Source: Pseudomonadota bacterium | GTDB taxonomy: Bacteria; Pseudomonadota; Alphaproteobacteria; Acetobacterales; Acetobacteraceae | Length of the DNA: 7,347 bases | Assembly (NCBI GenBank): GCA_021808055.1 | Contig: JAKBCH010000080.1 | Coordinates: forward strand, 1 to 7,347 | Direction: 5' to 3' | In this document: positions 1 to 6,660 of the stretch, piece by piece | Layout: every line of letters starts with the position of its first letter | How positions within the stretch are numbered: the first letter of the stretch is position 1 | Notes under the pieces: generated by a model | The model's input: only the letters and a program-made list of their open reading frames with translations | Told to the model about the DNA's origin: nothing | Database searches by the model: none | Position numbers and translations under genes: made by a program

Positions 1-2
1 AA

Positions 3-338
3 TTTGAGCTGAAGCTGCAGATCGGACCGCTTCGCACGCTTGCCTTCTTCACGATGGTGATCGATGCCCAAATCACTGTCTACACTGTGCGTGAACGCCG
101 GCGGATGTGGTCATCCATGCCGGGCGGCTGGGTGCTGGCCTCCAGCGCGTTGGATATTAGCATTGGTGTCCTTGTCGCGCTGACAGGCTGGCTGACACCG
201 CCGCTAAACGCCCTGCTTCTCACGGAAATCACCGGTGCAGCAGCACTGTTCGCCATTCTGTTCGATGCAGTGAAAGCCCCTATTTTCAAAGGGCTGGGAA
301 TCGCGGTAGTGGGTAAGTTTGAAAATCCCAACAATTAG
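3..338 (+). CDS. P-type cation/proton-transporting ATPase, C-terminal fragment (5' end outside window)
   Basis: The frame is open from the first complete codon at base 3 to TAG at 336-338, giving the last 111 residues of a longer protein. The stretch LRTLAFFTMV..., then VYTVRERRRMWSSMPGGW, is the usual pattern near the end of plasma-membrane proton-efflux type P-type ATPases (the 'LRTL.F...Q...Y.VRERR..WSS.P' region). Three hydrophobic segments follow the family's last membrane helices: around LAFFTMVIDAQITVYTV, WVLASSALDISIGVLVALTG and LLLTEITGAAALFAILFDAVKAPIF. The phosphorylation (DKTGT) and nucleotide-binding domains would lie left of the window. The protein would sit in the inner membrane and pump protons or another cation using ATP. 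The ATG at 54 lies inside this conserved region, so it is an internal Met and not the start. The substrate cannot be fixed from this fragment. Confidence 0.85.
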   Translation, partial: FELKLQIGPLRTLAFFTMVIDAQITVYTVRERRRMWSSMPGGWVLASSALDISIGVLVALTGWLTPPLNALLLTEITGAAALFAILFDAVKAPIFKGLGIAVVGKFENPNN

Positions 339-343
339 AGCGC

Positions 344-397
344 GATGGCTTTAGGTTCGCTCACTTTACGAGCGAGCCTGAAGTCTGAATCGCCATC
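344..397. repeat. Imperfect inverted repeat just after the ATPase gene
   Basis: GATGGC at 344-349 pairs with GCCATC at 392-397, and AGGTTCGCTC at 353-362 pairs with GAGCGAGCCT at 370-379 with one G-T type mismatch. The loop is seven bases (ACTTTAC), and there is an unpaired stretch on the right arm. It begins six bases after the ATPase stop codon, so it could act as a transcript-end hairpin. No clean U-run follows directly (a short TTGTTTT lies further on), so a simple intrinsic terminator is not well supported. It could equally be a dispersed palindromic repeat. Confidence 0.55.
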
Positions 398-412
398 TAT
401 CTCATTGTTTTA

Positions 413-472
413 GAGTCGGATTCAGATTTTAGAGCGGATCACTTCGTGATTCGATCTGAAATCATCCGGCTC
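413..472. repeat. Second imperfect inverted repeat, long hairpin
   Basis: GAGTCGGAT at 413-421 pairs with ATCCGGCTC at 464-472 (one G-T pair). The arms continue imperfectly through TCAGA (422-426) against TCTGA (455-459) and end in ATCAC (438-442), loop TTC, GTGAT (446-450). The motif TTTTAGAGYYGGAT occurs twice in the left part (from about 409 and from about 427), and a related TTAGAGCGCGAT lies at 335-346, so this hairpin and the one before it seem built from related units. The form resembles the dispersed intergenic palindromes common in alphaproteobacterial chromosomes; that assignment is inference. Confidence 0.55.
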
Positions 473-474
473 CA

Positions 475-684
475 GACTCCTTCGCGCGTGCACTTCCGGT
501 CGATTGGCGATATCGCGGCTGCGCTGGAGGCAGCAAGAGAGGCGTCAGCTGCCAGCCAGGCGTTGCCACACACCACATCAGAAAATCAAAAACAAAAGGA
601 GAAAAGTCTGCCTTTGACCGCTTCACCAAACCCAAACCACAACCAATAGGCGGGTCATCCTCGATGGAATTCCCGGGACACGTC
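475..684. other. Gene-poor stretch between the hairpins and dnaE2
   Basis: No recognisable gene. A 67-codon plus-strand frame (446-649) crosses it, but its start lies inside the right arm of the inverted repeat, it has no matching ribosome-binding site, and its product resembles nothing I know. An AAAGGAG sequence near 595-601 looks like a ribosome-binding site, but no ATG follows at a suitable distance. No clear terminator hairpin with a U-run is visible after the dnaE2 stop on the minus strand; only the CCCGGG palindrome at 672-677 lies close. Confidence 0.5.
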
Positions 685-3600
685 TCAGTGAAAATCACGG
701 CTTTTGGCAATGATTCGCTCCTGGCGCGGGTGGCCGGGGCGCCGGTTTGGGGGCGGCGTGGCATCGGGGGCGTCGAGATCGGTGATCCAGCCGGAACGGT
801 CGGCCAGGCGTTCGACGGTGATGTGGGTGACACCTTCTTCTGAACGTTGCAGCCGCCCTTCTGCGATGAGCAGCGTGGCGCCGAGGATTTTTTGCCGTAA
901 GGATTGCACCAGCGATGGCCAGACGATGAGGTTGGCGATGCCGGTCTCGTCCTCAATGGTGATGAACACCGTGCCCTTGGCCGTGCCGGGGCGTTGGCGG
1001 ACGATCACCACCCCGCCCACGCGCAATTTTGTCCCGTTCCGGGCCTGGGTGGCCTGTATGCAGGTCACGGCACTGGCTGCCGCCAGTTTGTCGCGCAGCA
1101 GCGCGCAGGGGTGAGCGCGCAAGCTGAGGCCAAAGCTGCGATAATCCGCCACCACTTCCTCGCCTGCACTCATCAATGGCAGTTCGGCTTGCGGTGCGGC
1201 GCATGGGGCAATCAGCGGCGATCCTGTCTGGCGCACAGCCACCTGCCATAACGCCTCGCGGCGGCCAGAAATCAGACTGGCCAGTGCGCCGGAAGCGGCC
1301 AGGGCTTCCAGAGCTGCTTTGGACAGGTTCAGGTCTTCGATGCTAGTGAATCGCCGCCCGGCCAGTTGCGTGGCCCAGCCTTGCTGGAACCCGTCTACGA
1401 GCCGCAAGCCCAGCCGCAGCGCGCCGCCTTCCAATGTGCAGTCCCAGGCGGACTCATTCACATCCACCGGTCGCACTTCCACCCCATGCTCGCGGGCGTC
1501 GCGGATGATCTGCGCCGGGGCATAGAACCCCATTGGCTGGGCGTTGATGAGTGCTGCCGCAAAAGCCGCCGGATGATGGCATTTGAGCCAGGCGGAGACA
1601 TAAACCAGCTTCGCGAAACTTGCCGCATGGCTCTCGGGAAACCCGTAAGAGCCAAACCCCTCGATCTGCCGGAAACAGGCCTCGGCAAAACCTTGCTCAT
1701 AACCGCGTTGCACCATGCGCCTCACCATCATGGTTTTGAATTTTTCGATGGTGCCGAGATTGCGGAAAGTCGCCATCGCCCGGCGCAGCCCGTTGGCTTC
1801 CTCGGGCGTGAATTTTGCCGCCACCATGGCGATCTTCATGGCCTGCTCCTGGAACAAAGGCACGCCCAGAGTTTTGCCCAAAATCTCTTCCAGCTCATTT
1901 GGCTGGCCGCTGGCGCGGGCCGGGTAGCTCACTGCCTCCTTGCCCTGGCGGCGACGTAAGTAAGGGTGCACCATATCCCCCTGGATCGGCCCGGGCCGGA
2001 CGATGGCGACCTCGATGACGAGATCGTAGAATTTTTCTGGCCGCAGGCGCGGCAGCATGTTCATCTGCGCCCGGCTTTCCACCTGGAACACGCCGATGGA
2101 ATCGCCGCGGCTCAACATCTCGTAGGTGGCCCTGTCCTCGGGCGGGATGTCCGCGAGGTCATGGATGCCGAGCATGGCAAAGCATTTGCGGATGCAGGTG
2201 AGCATCCCCAGCGCCAGTATATCCACCTTCATCATTTTGAGCGCGTCAATGTCATCCTTGTCCCATTCGATGAAGCTGCGGCCGGCCATGGCGGCGGGGC
2301 CGATGGGCACGCTCTCATCCAACCGGCCCTTGGTAAGCACGAAGCCGCCGACATGCTGGGAGAGATGGCGCGGCAGCCCCACCAGATCACGCGCGATGAG
2401 CAGCGCGCGTCTAAGGCGCGGTTCCTCCGGATCCAGCCCGGCCTCTCGCAGCGTGTCCGCGCCCCATAGCTCATCGCCGGGGTTCCATGTTTGTGCTGCC
2501 AATGTCGCGGCGGTGGCGTCAGGCAGGCCCAGCACCTTCGCCACCTCGCGGATGGCAGAGCGCGGGCGGTAATGGATCACCGTGGCGGCGATCGCGGCGC
2601 GGTGGCGGCCATAGCGGGTATAGAGATACTGGATGACTTCCTCGCGCCGCTCATGCTCGAAATCCACATCGATATCTGGCGGGTCGCCCCGCTCGGCGGA
2701 AACGAAACGCTCAAACAGCAGGTCGCTCTCGGCCGGGTCAACGGCGGTGATGCCCAGTGCATAGCACACCGCCGAATTGGCCGCCGAGCCGCGCCCCTGG
2801 CAGAGAATTTTCTGCACGCGCGCATGGCGCACGATGTCATGCACGGTGAGGAAGTAGCGCGCATAAGCCAGCTGGGCGATGACGGAGAGTTCCTTGTCCA
2901 GCAAGGTTTGTACTTTCCGCGGCACGCCGGCGGGATAACGCCAAGTGGCACCTTCCTGCACCAGATTGGCCAGATGCTCATCCGGTGTCAGTCCCGTCGG
3001 TACCGGCTCATCGGGATATTCATAGGAAATCTGGTCCAGCGAAAAATCCAACCGTTGCAAAATCTCTTGTTGTTGGCTGATTGCTTCTGGGAATTTACGG
3101 AACAGCCGGGCCATCTCCGCCGGGGATTTGAGATATCGCTCGCCATGCGGTTCCAGTAGAAACCCGCCCTGCTCGATGCTGCAGCCATGGCGGATGCAGC
3201 GCAGCACATCCTGCAACTCCCGGATGGCGGTGCTATGGTAGAGCACGTCATTCGCCGCGACGAGGCGCAGACCGGCAGCCTGCGCGAGGTTTTGCAGGGC
3301 GGTGAGCCGCGCCAGATCATCCGGCGCGTAACGGCGCACCGCCGCGACATAAAGCTGCCCGCGCAATTTGGCGGCGGCCAGGCGCAGCCAGGCGGTGAAC
3401 GCATCATTCAGTACCGGTGGCGGCACCGCGATGAAAATCTGCCCCTCGGCATGGGCCACAACATCTTCAAACCGGAGCAGGCATTCGCCCTTGGGCGCGC
3501 GAGCTTTGCCCAGGGTTAGCAGCCGGCAGAGCCGCGCCCAGGCGGCACGGTCAGACGGGTAGCAGACCAGATCCGGCGCATCCTCCAGCACCAGCCGGCT

Positions 3601-3792
3601 GCCCGCCAGCAGGCGCAGCCCCGCCGCCTTCGCCGCCACATAAGCGCGCACCACCCCGGCCACTGTGTTGCGGTCGGCAATGCCGATGGCGCCATGCCCC
3701 AGCGCTTGCGCCTGCTCCACCAGGCTTTGCGGATGCGAGGCCCCTTCCAGGAAGGAGAAAGCGCTCTGGCAGAGCAGCTCCGCATACATCAT
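685..3792 (-). CDS. dnaE2: Error-prone DNA polymerase III alpha-like subunit DnaE2 (ImuC)
   Basis: This 1035-residue C-family polymerase is the catalytic subunit of the SOS mutasome and does error-prone synthesis past DNA lesions. It is full length: the N-terminus (YAELLCQSAFSFLEGASHP, residues 3-21) and the last residues SRDFH are both family hallmarks. Domains in order: PHP-like domain about 1-210, where the usual metal-binding histidines are replaced (QSAFS at 9-13, ADR at 39-41), so it is probably not a nuclease; polymerase palm with GRGSAANSAVCYALG at 333-347, the catalytic PDIDVDF at 372-378 and a third likely acidic residue in MKVDILALG (D524); HhH region near 820-840; and OB fold about 923-995. 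The start ATG overlaps the imuB stop as ATGA, which implies translational coupling; no strong ribosome site is seen. A second ATG directly follows, so the start could be one codon later. It is the last gene of the imuA-imuB-dnaE2 operon. Confidence 0.96.
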   Translation of the reverse strand: MMYAELLCQSAFSFLEGASHPQSLVEQAQALGHGAIGIADRNTVAGVVRAYVAAKAAGLRLLAGSRLVLEDAPDLVCYPSDRAAWARLCRLLTLGKARAPKGECLLRFEDVVAHAEGQIFIAVPPPVLNDAFTAWLRLAAAKLRGQLYVAAVRRYAPDDLARLTALQNLAQAAGLRLVAANDVLYHSTAIRELQDVLRCIRHGCSIEQGGFLLEPHGERYLKSPAEMARLFRKFPEAISQQQEILQRLDFSLDQISYEYPDEPVPTGLTPDEHLANLVQEGATWRYPAGVPRKVQTLLDKELSVIAQLAYARYFLTVHDIVRHARVQKILCQGRGSAANSAVCYALGITAVDPAESDLLFERFVSAERGDPPDIDVDFEHERREEVIQYLYTRYGRHRAAIAATVIHYRPRSAIREVAKVLGLPDATAATLAAQTWNPGDELWGADTLREAGLDPEEPRLRRALLIARDLVGLPRHLSQHVGGFVLTKGRLDESVPIGPAAMAGRSFIEWDKDDIDALKMMKVDILALGMLTCIRKCFAMLGIHDLADIPPEDRATYEMLSRGDSIGVFQVESRAQMNMLPRLRPEKFYDLVIEVAIVRPGPIQGDMVHPYLRRRQGKEAVSYPARASGQPNELEEILGKTLGVPLFQEQAMKIAMVAAKFTPEEANGLRRAMATFRNLGTIEKFKTMMVRRMVQRGYEQGFAEACFRQIEGFGSYGFPESHAASFAKLVYVSAWLKCHHPAAFAAALINAQPMGFYAPAQIIRDAREHGVEVRPVDVNESAWDCTLEGGALRLGLRLVDGFQQGWATQLAGRRFTSIEDLNLSKAALEALAASGALASLISGRREALWQVAVRQTGSPLIAPCAAPQAELPLMSAGEEVVADYRSFGLSLRAHPCALLRDKLAAASAVTCIQATQARNGTKLRVGGVVIVRQRPGTAKGTVFITIEDETGIANLIVWPSLVQSLRQKILGATLLIAEGRLQRSEEGVTHITVERLADRSGWITDLDAPDATPPPNRRPGHPRQERIIAKSRDFH

Positions 3793-5063
3793 GCGAACAG
3801 CCCGTGCAGATACCAGCGCGGTGCGGCTACCCCCTCATGCAGCCCGGCACGGAACAGCCAGAAGCGGGCCGCTTCCATATCTTCCACCTGGTAATAATCC
3901 CGTATTTTCTCCGCCTCCGGCCGGGTGGAGTCATGCGGGTGCGCCCACCAATCCCGCGCGATGCGCTCTGGCCCTGTTGCCCAGCGCAGCCGGTGGGTTT
4001 TACTTTCCCAAGTGAATTGCACCGGCGGGTCATCCGGCACCGGGGCAATCGCGGTGACAAGCACCGGTGGGTTCAGCAAACGCAGCGGGCGGGGATGATG
4101 CGGCTTGGGCCACGCCACGGGCCGGGCCTTCACGGTCACCCGTTCCGTGGCGAATTCCGGGATATGCGAGGCATGCGGTGTCACGCGCCAGATGCGGGTG
4201 GAACCCAGACGGTTGAGCAGCGTGTTCAGCGGGCGGGCATAATCCGGGGGTTTGGCGCCCATATCCTGTTGCACCAGGGCCAGTGGTTCGGTGAGCGGGG
4301 CCTCCAGGGCAACCGCCTCGATGCCAAAGCCCGGGTCGATCTCCTGCGCCAGTTTTTCGATCAGCAATTTGGCGATTTGCGCTTCATCCCGGCAGGGGGC
4401 GGCAAAGGCAAGGTGGATCGCCGGGCAAGCGCGATCCACCCGGTAAAACCGGGCGGTGAGCGAGGTTGCGCCCAGCGTCGCCGCGGTCAGCCGTGCGCAG
4501 AGCCGGGCCGCCAGCTTGGCCAGTACCGCCTGTAACTGCCCGGGCAGCCATAACGGTTCCATAAACGACTCCGCTTCGCGCCATTCCGGCGGCGCGGTGA
4601 TGAAGCGGACGACCTCCGGTGCCTCACCCAGCGCCTGGGCCAGCCGCAAGGCGGGCGTTTGCCCATAGCCCGCCACCAGCCCGCCCCGTGGCAGGCGTGT
4701 CAACTGCCCGATGGTGCGAATGCCGATACGGCGCAGCCGGGCGATGGGTTCCGGTGCCAGCCGCAAGGCCGCTAATGGGAGGAGCAAAATATCAGGGTTG
4801 CCCGGCTTGCCATAGCGCGCCAGCCCCCAGGCGGCGGCGGCTGTATCCGCGACCGCCATGCGGGCACTGGGGAGCCGTGCCGCTAGCCGTGCCATTAACC
4901 CGGTCTCCCCGCTAAACAGATGCGCGCAGCCGGTAATGTCCAGCATCACCCCGTCTGGTGGATCAGGCGTGGTGAGGGGCGTAAAAGCCTGGCACCACAG
5001 CGCCAGTGCGGCCAGATCATCCGGCTCGGCGCAGGCCAGGGAGAGAAAGCGGCGCTTCTGCAT
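3789..5063 (-). CDS. imuB: ImuB, Y-family polymerase-like mutasome adaptor, apparently short at the N-terminus
   Basis: This 424-residue protein is the non-catalytic adaptor that links DnaE2 and ImuA (and, in studied species, the sliding clamp) at lesions. Visible features: DPPDGVMLDITGCAHLF at 34-50, the counterpart of the Y-family 'DEAxLDVT' motif with the catalytic acidic residue replaced; HhH-like PIARLRRIGIRTIGQLTRLP at 106-125; RPLRLLNPP at 325-333; and the family-typical end, GPERIARDWW at 364-373, RDYYQVED at 388-395 and WYLHGLFA at 417-424. The start is well supported: AAGGAGG lies six bases upstream and an in-frame TGA lies just before it. After MQKRRFLSL, the usual ImuB beginning, the sequence passes directly to AEPDDLAALALWC, which normally lies roughly 70-80 residues in. 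Most ImuB proteins are nearer 480-530 residues. The 5' end overlaps imuA by 47 bases and the 3' end overlaps dnaE2 by 4. Confidence 0.93.
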   Translation of the reverse strand: MQKRRFLSLACAEPDDLAALALWCQAFTPLTTPDPPDGVMLDITGCAHLFSGETGLMARLAARLPSARMAVADTAAAAWGLARYGKPGNPDILLLPLAALRLAPEPIARLRRIGIRTIGQLTRLPRGGLVAGYGQTPALRLAQALGEAPEVVRFITAPPEWREAESFMEPLWLPGQLQAVLAKLAARLCARLTAATLGATSLTARFYRVDRACPAIHLAFAAPCRDEAQIAKLLIEKLAQEIDPGFGIEAVALEAPLTEPLALVQQDMGAKPPDYARPLNTLLNRLGSTRIWRVTPHASHIPEFATERVTVKARPVAWPKPHHPRPLRLLNPPVLVTAIAPVPDDPPVQFTWESKTHRLRWATGPERIARDWWAHPHDSTRPEAEKIRDYYQVEDMEAARFWLFRAGLHEGVAAPRWYLHGLFA

Positions 5064-5619
5064 CCCATCCCTCCTTCAGCGTAAACAGATACGTCCCCGG
5101 CATGGCGCCCTTGGCGTAGAGCAGCTCCGCCCGTAACGCCGGAGCATGGGGGCTGCCCGGGGCCGGATGCACCATCCAGCGCGAGGCAAAGGCGGTGGAA
5201 TCCTCCCGCGTTTGGGCCGGGGCGTGGCGCAGTACCAGCCCCAACCCGCCGCCTTGCTTTGCCGCCAAAGCCAAACGTTTGGCCGCCAGGCGCGAAAGGG
5301 CTTCGCACGCCACGACCCCCGCCATGCCGCCGCGCAAAGCCACTTCCGCCGCGCCCAGGGCTTCGGCATCGTCCCTCGCCTGGGCAAACAGGCAACAGGC
5401 CGGATCAACCCCTGCCCAGGCCAGCCCTGGCGGATACCAATCCGGCATGGTGCTCACCCACAGAACAGGCCGTGTCCCCCAGACCACTCCCAGCAGCAAC
5501 GCCGCCAGGCCCGCATGTGCCGCCGTTCCCGCCGGCGCGCGCAGCTCATGCACAGCTGGGCAGGCGTGCAGAAATGCCGGAAACGCAGGGGCAATAGCGG
5601 GCTGAGCACAAGAGAACAT
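5017..5619 (-). CDS. imuA: ImuA, RecA/SulA-like mutasome accessory protein
   Basis: This 200-residue protein is the first gene of the SOS mutasome operon. ImuA is a RecA-fold accessory protein that acts with ImuB and DnaE2 in damage-induced mutagenesis. Family marks: VHELRAPAGTAAHAGLAAL at 23-41; PVLWVSTMPDWYPPGLAWAGVD at 51-72, matching the conserved 'PVLW......YPPGL...GLDP' block; the ARDDAEAL region at 81-88; and RAELLYAKGAMPGTYLFTL at 163-181, matching the C-terminal 'R.ELLR.RGG.PG.W..E' pattern. No Walker A (GxxGxGKT) motif is present, and the N-terminal 'LPFG...IDxxLPGGGL' block found in longer relatives is absent. The start is uncertain: the ATG at 5619 has no ribosome site and lies inside the LexA box, so either the mRNA is leaderless or a downstream start such as GTG (codon 23) is used. 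The 3' end overlaps imuB by 47 bases. Confidence 0.85.
   Translation of the reverse strand: MFSCAQPAIAPAFPAFLHACPAVHELRAPAGTAAHAGLAALLLGVVWGTRPVLWVSTMPDWYPPGLAWAGVDPACCLFAQARDDAEALGAAEVALRGGMAGVVACEALSRLAAKRLALAAKQGGGLGLVLRHAPAQTREDSTAFASRWMVHPAPGSPHAPALRAELLYAKGAMPGTYLFTLKEGWDAEAPLSLPGLRRAG
5070..5076 (-). promoter_or_regulatory. Strong ribosome-binding site of imuB
   Basis: The minus strand reads AAGGAGG, then six bases (GATGGG), then ATG at 5063. It lies inside the imuA coding sequence. In the imuB frame an upstream TGA at 5076-5078 overlaps this site, so imuB cannot start further upstream and the short N-terminus is not a mis-chosen start. Confidence 0.85.
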
Positions 5620-5628
5620 AACAAGAAC
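5614..5628 (-). promoter_or_regulatory. LexA operator (SOS box) of the imuA-imuB-dnaE2 operon
   Basis: The plus strand reads GAAC-ATAACAA-GAAC, which on the coding strand is GTTC-N7-GTTC: a perfect match to the established alphaproteobacterial LexA direct-repeat operator. It covers the first bases of the imuA ATG (5617-5619) and a few bases upstream. TATTGT just upstream on the coding strand could serve as a -10 element. LexA binding here would block transcription of the whole operon until DNA damage triggers LexA cleavage. Confidence 0.88.
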
Positions 5629-6117
5629 AATAAATCCACAACTCAGCCCAAGAGTCGAGTCGAGATTTGTACGGCTGTACCATGACAGAAGCCGGACTCG
5701 GCCTGATGAAAAGTGAATCGCTCAGGGGATTACCAAAACCGCACATCTTGCGGGCGGGCAACCAGGGACTTGGGCCCGGTAAATTCAGCCCCTCACATTG
5801 GTTGTCTCAAACCGCTTTGGAGATCAGCACCTCTTCAGAGGGGAGGGGGAGTCAGGAGGAGAGTGCCGGTTCTGGCGACCAGCCCGGGTCATGACTATTT
5901 CGAAGGGGCGCACATGGCGATCCTCCAGGGAGGTTTGTGATGGCGGTATAGCGCCCACTTTGGTCATTCCCGTGGGCGGAAGCCTTTCCCGAAACTGGCC
6001 CCTCAACCCACCTGGAGTAGATGGGCAATGCCACACAGCAACGCGCCTAAGCCCGCCGCAGCTCAATGTGGCAGAGCAGACTTTGCGGTATAAATTTCAA
6101 AGCAACGCATCGATTAC
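5629..6117. other. Intergenic stretch upstream of imuA with no recognisable gene
   Basis: About 490 bases without a supportable gene. Short overlapping frames of 60-80 codons exist on both strands (for example 5667-5894 + and 5824-6066 -), but none shows a known motif or stands out from the others. Small palindromes are visible: GTAC-GGCT-GTAC at 5670-5681, CCTCT-TC-AGAGG at 5830-5841 and CCTCC-AG-GGAGG at 5922-5933. The part nearest imuA must contain the operon promoter. The rest may be a relic of a mobile element or an unrecognised RNA; I cannot tell which. Confidence 0.45.
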
Positions 6118-6660
6118 TTACGGTTTATCATTCAATGCCACACCATGCTTGAGCGCGTATTTGACCAGAGCCGGGAGCGACGGCGTCTGCAATTTTTCTT
6201 GGATCCTAGTCTTGCGGGTGTTCAGCGTCTTTTGCCTCAGACACAACATTTCTACAATTTCACGCACAAGCATGTCTGCGATTAATAAGCTTTGTATGCA
6301 GAGGCTGCACGTTTGCATTCTTTAAAATATCTTTCATGTAGATGGAAACTGCGGAACATAGAAAAAACTTGCCACGGGATGCATGGCGGATGCCATCGAG
6401 CAATTCGACGGATGGACTTGTTTTTGTAATATATCTGGAAACTCACGATCTTATTAATTCCAGATCATATGGCTTTTCATCCTACATTGACAAAATTATG
6501 AGTGGAAGATTCGGCCGAATGTGCATCACTTCAGAAATCAACTCGCTACCACTCAGCCGAGGCATTAAAAGATCCATAATCAAAACATTACAATCTGACT
6601 TATTAAGAAAGAAATCATTTCTAAACCATCCTTTGCTTCCAAGGCCACGTTCATATCAGG
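6118..6660 (-). pseudogene. Decayed NarL/FixJ-family response regulator (receiver plus LuxR-type HTH)
   Basis: Translating the minus strand across changing frames rebuilds most of a two-component response regulator. From 6660: PDMNVALEAKDGLEMISFL (receiver beta2-alpha2). After a frameshift near 6600: SDCNVLIMDLLMPRLSG with the phospho-acceptor Asp codon at 6572-6574, then RPNLPLIILSM, a TAG at 6482-6484, DEKPYDLELIRS, a TGA at 6443-6445 (apparently GGA to TGA, since kin read RAG.SGY), and VSRYITK with the conserved Lys at 6422-6424. A second frameshift between about 6320 and 6290 leads to the HTH part in the 66-codon frame 6118-6318: LLIADMLVREIVEMLCLRQK, then TLNTRKTRIQEKL and LVKYALKHGV, typical of the LuxR-type DNA-binding domain. 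The C-terminus is complete; the first part of the receiver is missing or scrambled. It is more AT-rich than its neighbours. It is almost certainly non-functional as a whole; expression of the HTH part alone from ATG 6318 is possible but unsupported. Confidence 0.85.

Noticed and set aside
54..338. ATG at 54 as the start of a small membrane protein
   Set aside because: The same frame is open upstream to base 3 and the upstream codons are part of the conserved P-type ATPase pattern, so this is an internal methionine of a truncated gene.
446..649. 67-codon plus-strand frame as a gene
   Set aside because: It starts inside an inverted repeat, has no ribosome site, and its product is not recognisable.
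462..956. 164-codon minus-strand frame
   Set aside because: Much of it overlaps the 3' end of dnaE2 in another frame, and dnaE2 is certain through its SRDFH terminus.
1366..1959. Long plus-strand frames opposite dnaE2 (also 1966-2469 and 2491-3159)
   Set aside because: They are antisense shadows of a full-length, well-conserved polymerase gene in GC-rich DNA, with no family motifs of their own.
3804..4535. 243-codon plus-strand frame opposite imuB
   Set aside because: Antisense shadow; the opposite strand encodes clear ImuB motifs throughout.
685..5628. The imuA-imuB-dnaE2 cassette as a new defence or mutagenesis system
   Set aside because: This is the known SOS mutasome. Only the apparent shortening of ImuB and ImuA and the operator position are unusual.
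5146..5685. Plus-strand frames opposite imuA
   Set aside because: Shadows of imuA, with Arg/Gln/Pro-rich composition typical of wrong-strand frames in GC-rich DNA.
6118..6318. Stand-alone small LuxR-type HTH protein
   Set aside because: The matching receiver domain lies directly upstream in other frames with two stops, so this is the tail of a pseudogene; a TAA lies two codons before its ATG.
5667..6325. Short plus- and minus-strand frames between imuA and the response regulator pseudogene
   Set aside because: They overlap one another, have no recognisable motif, and none is better supported than the others.
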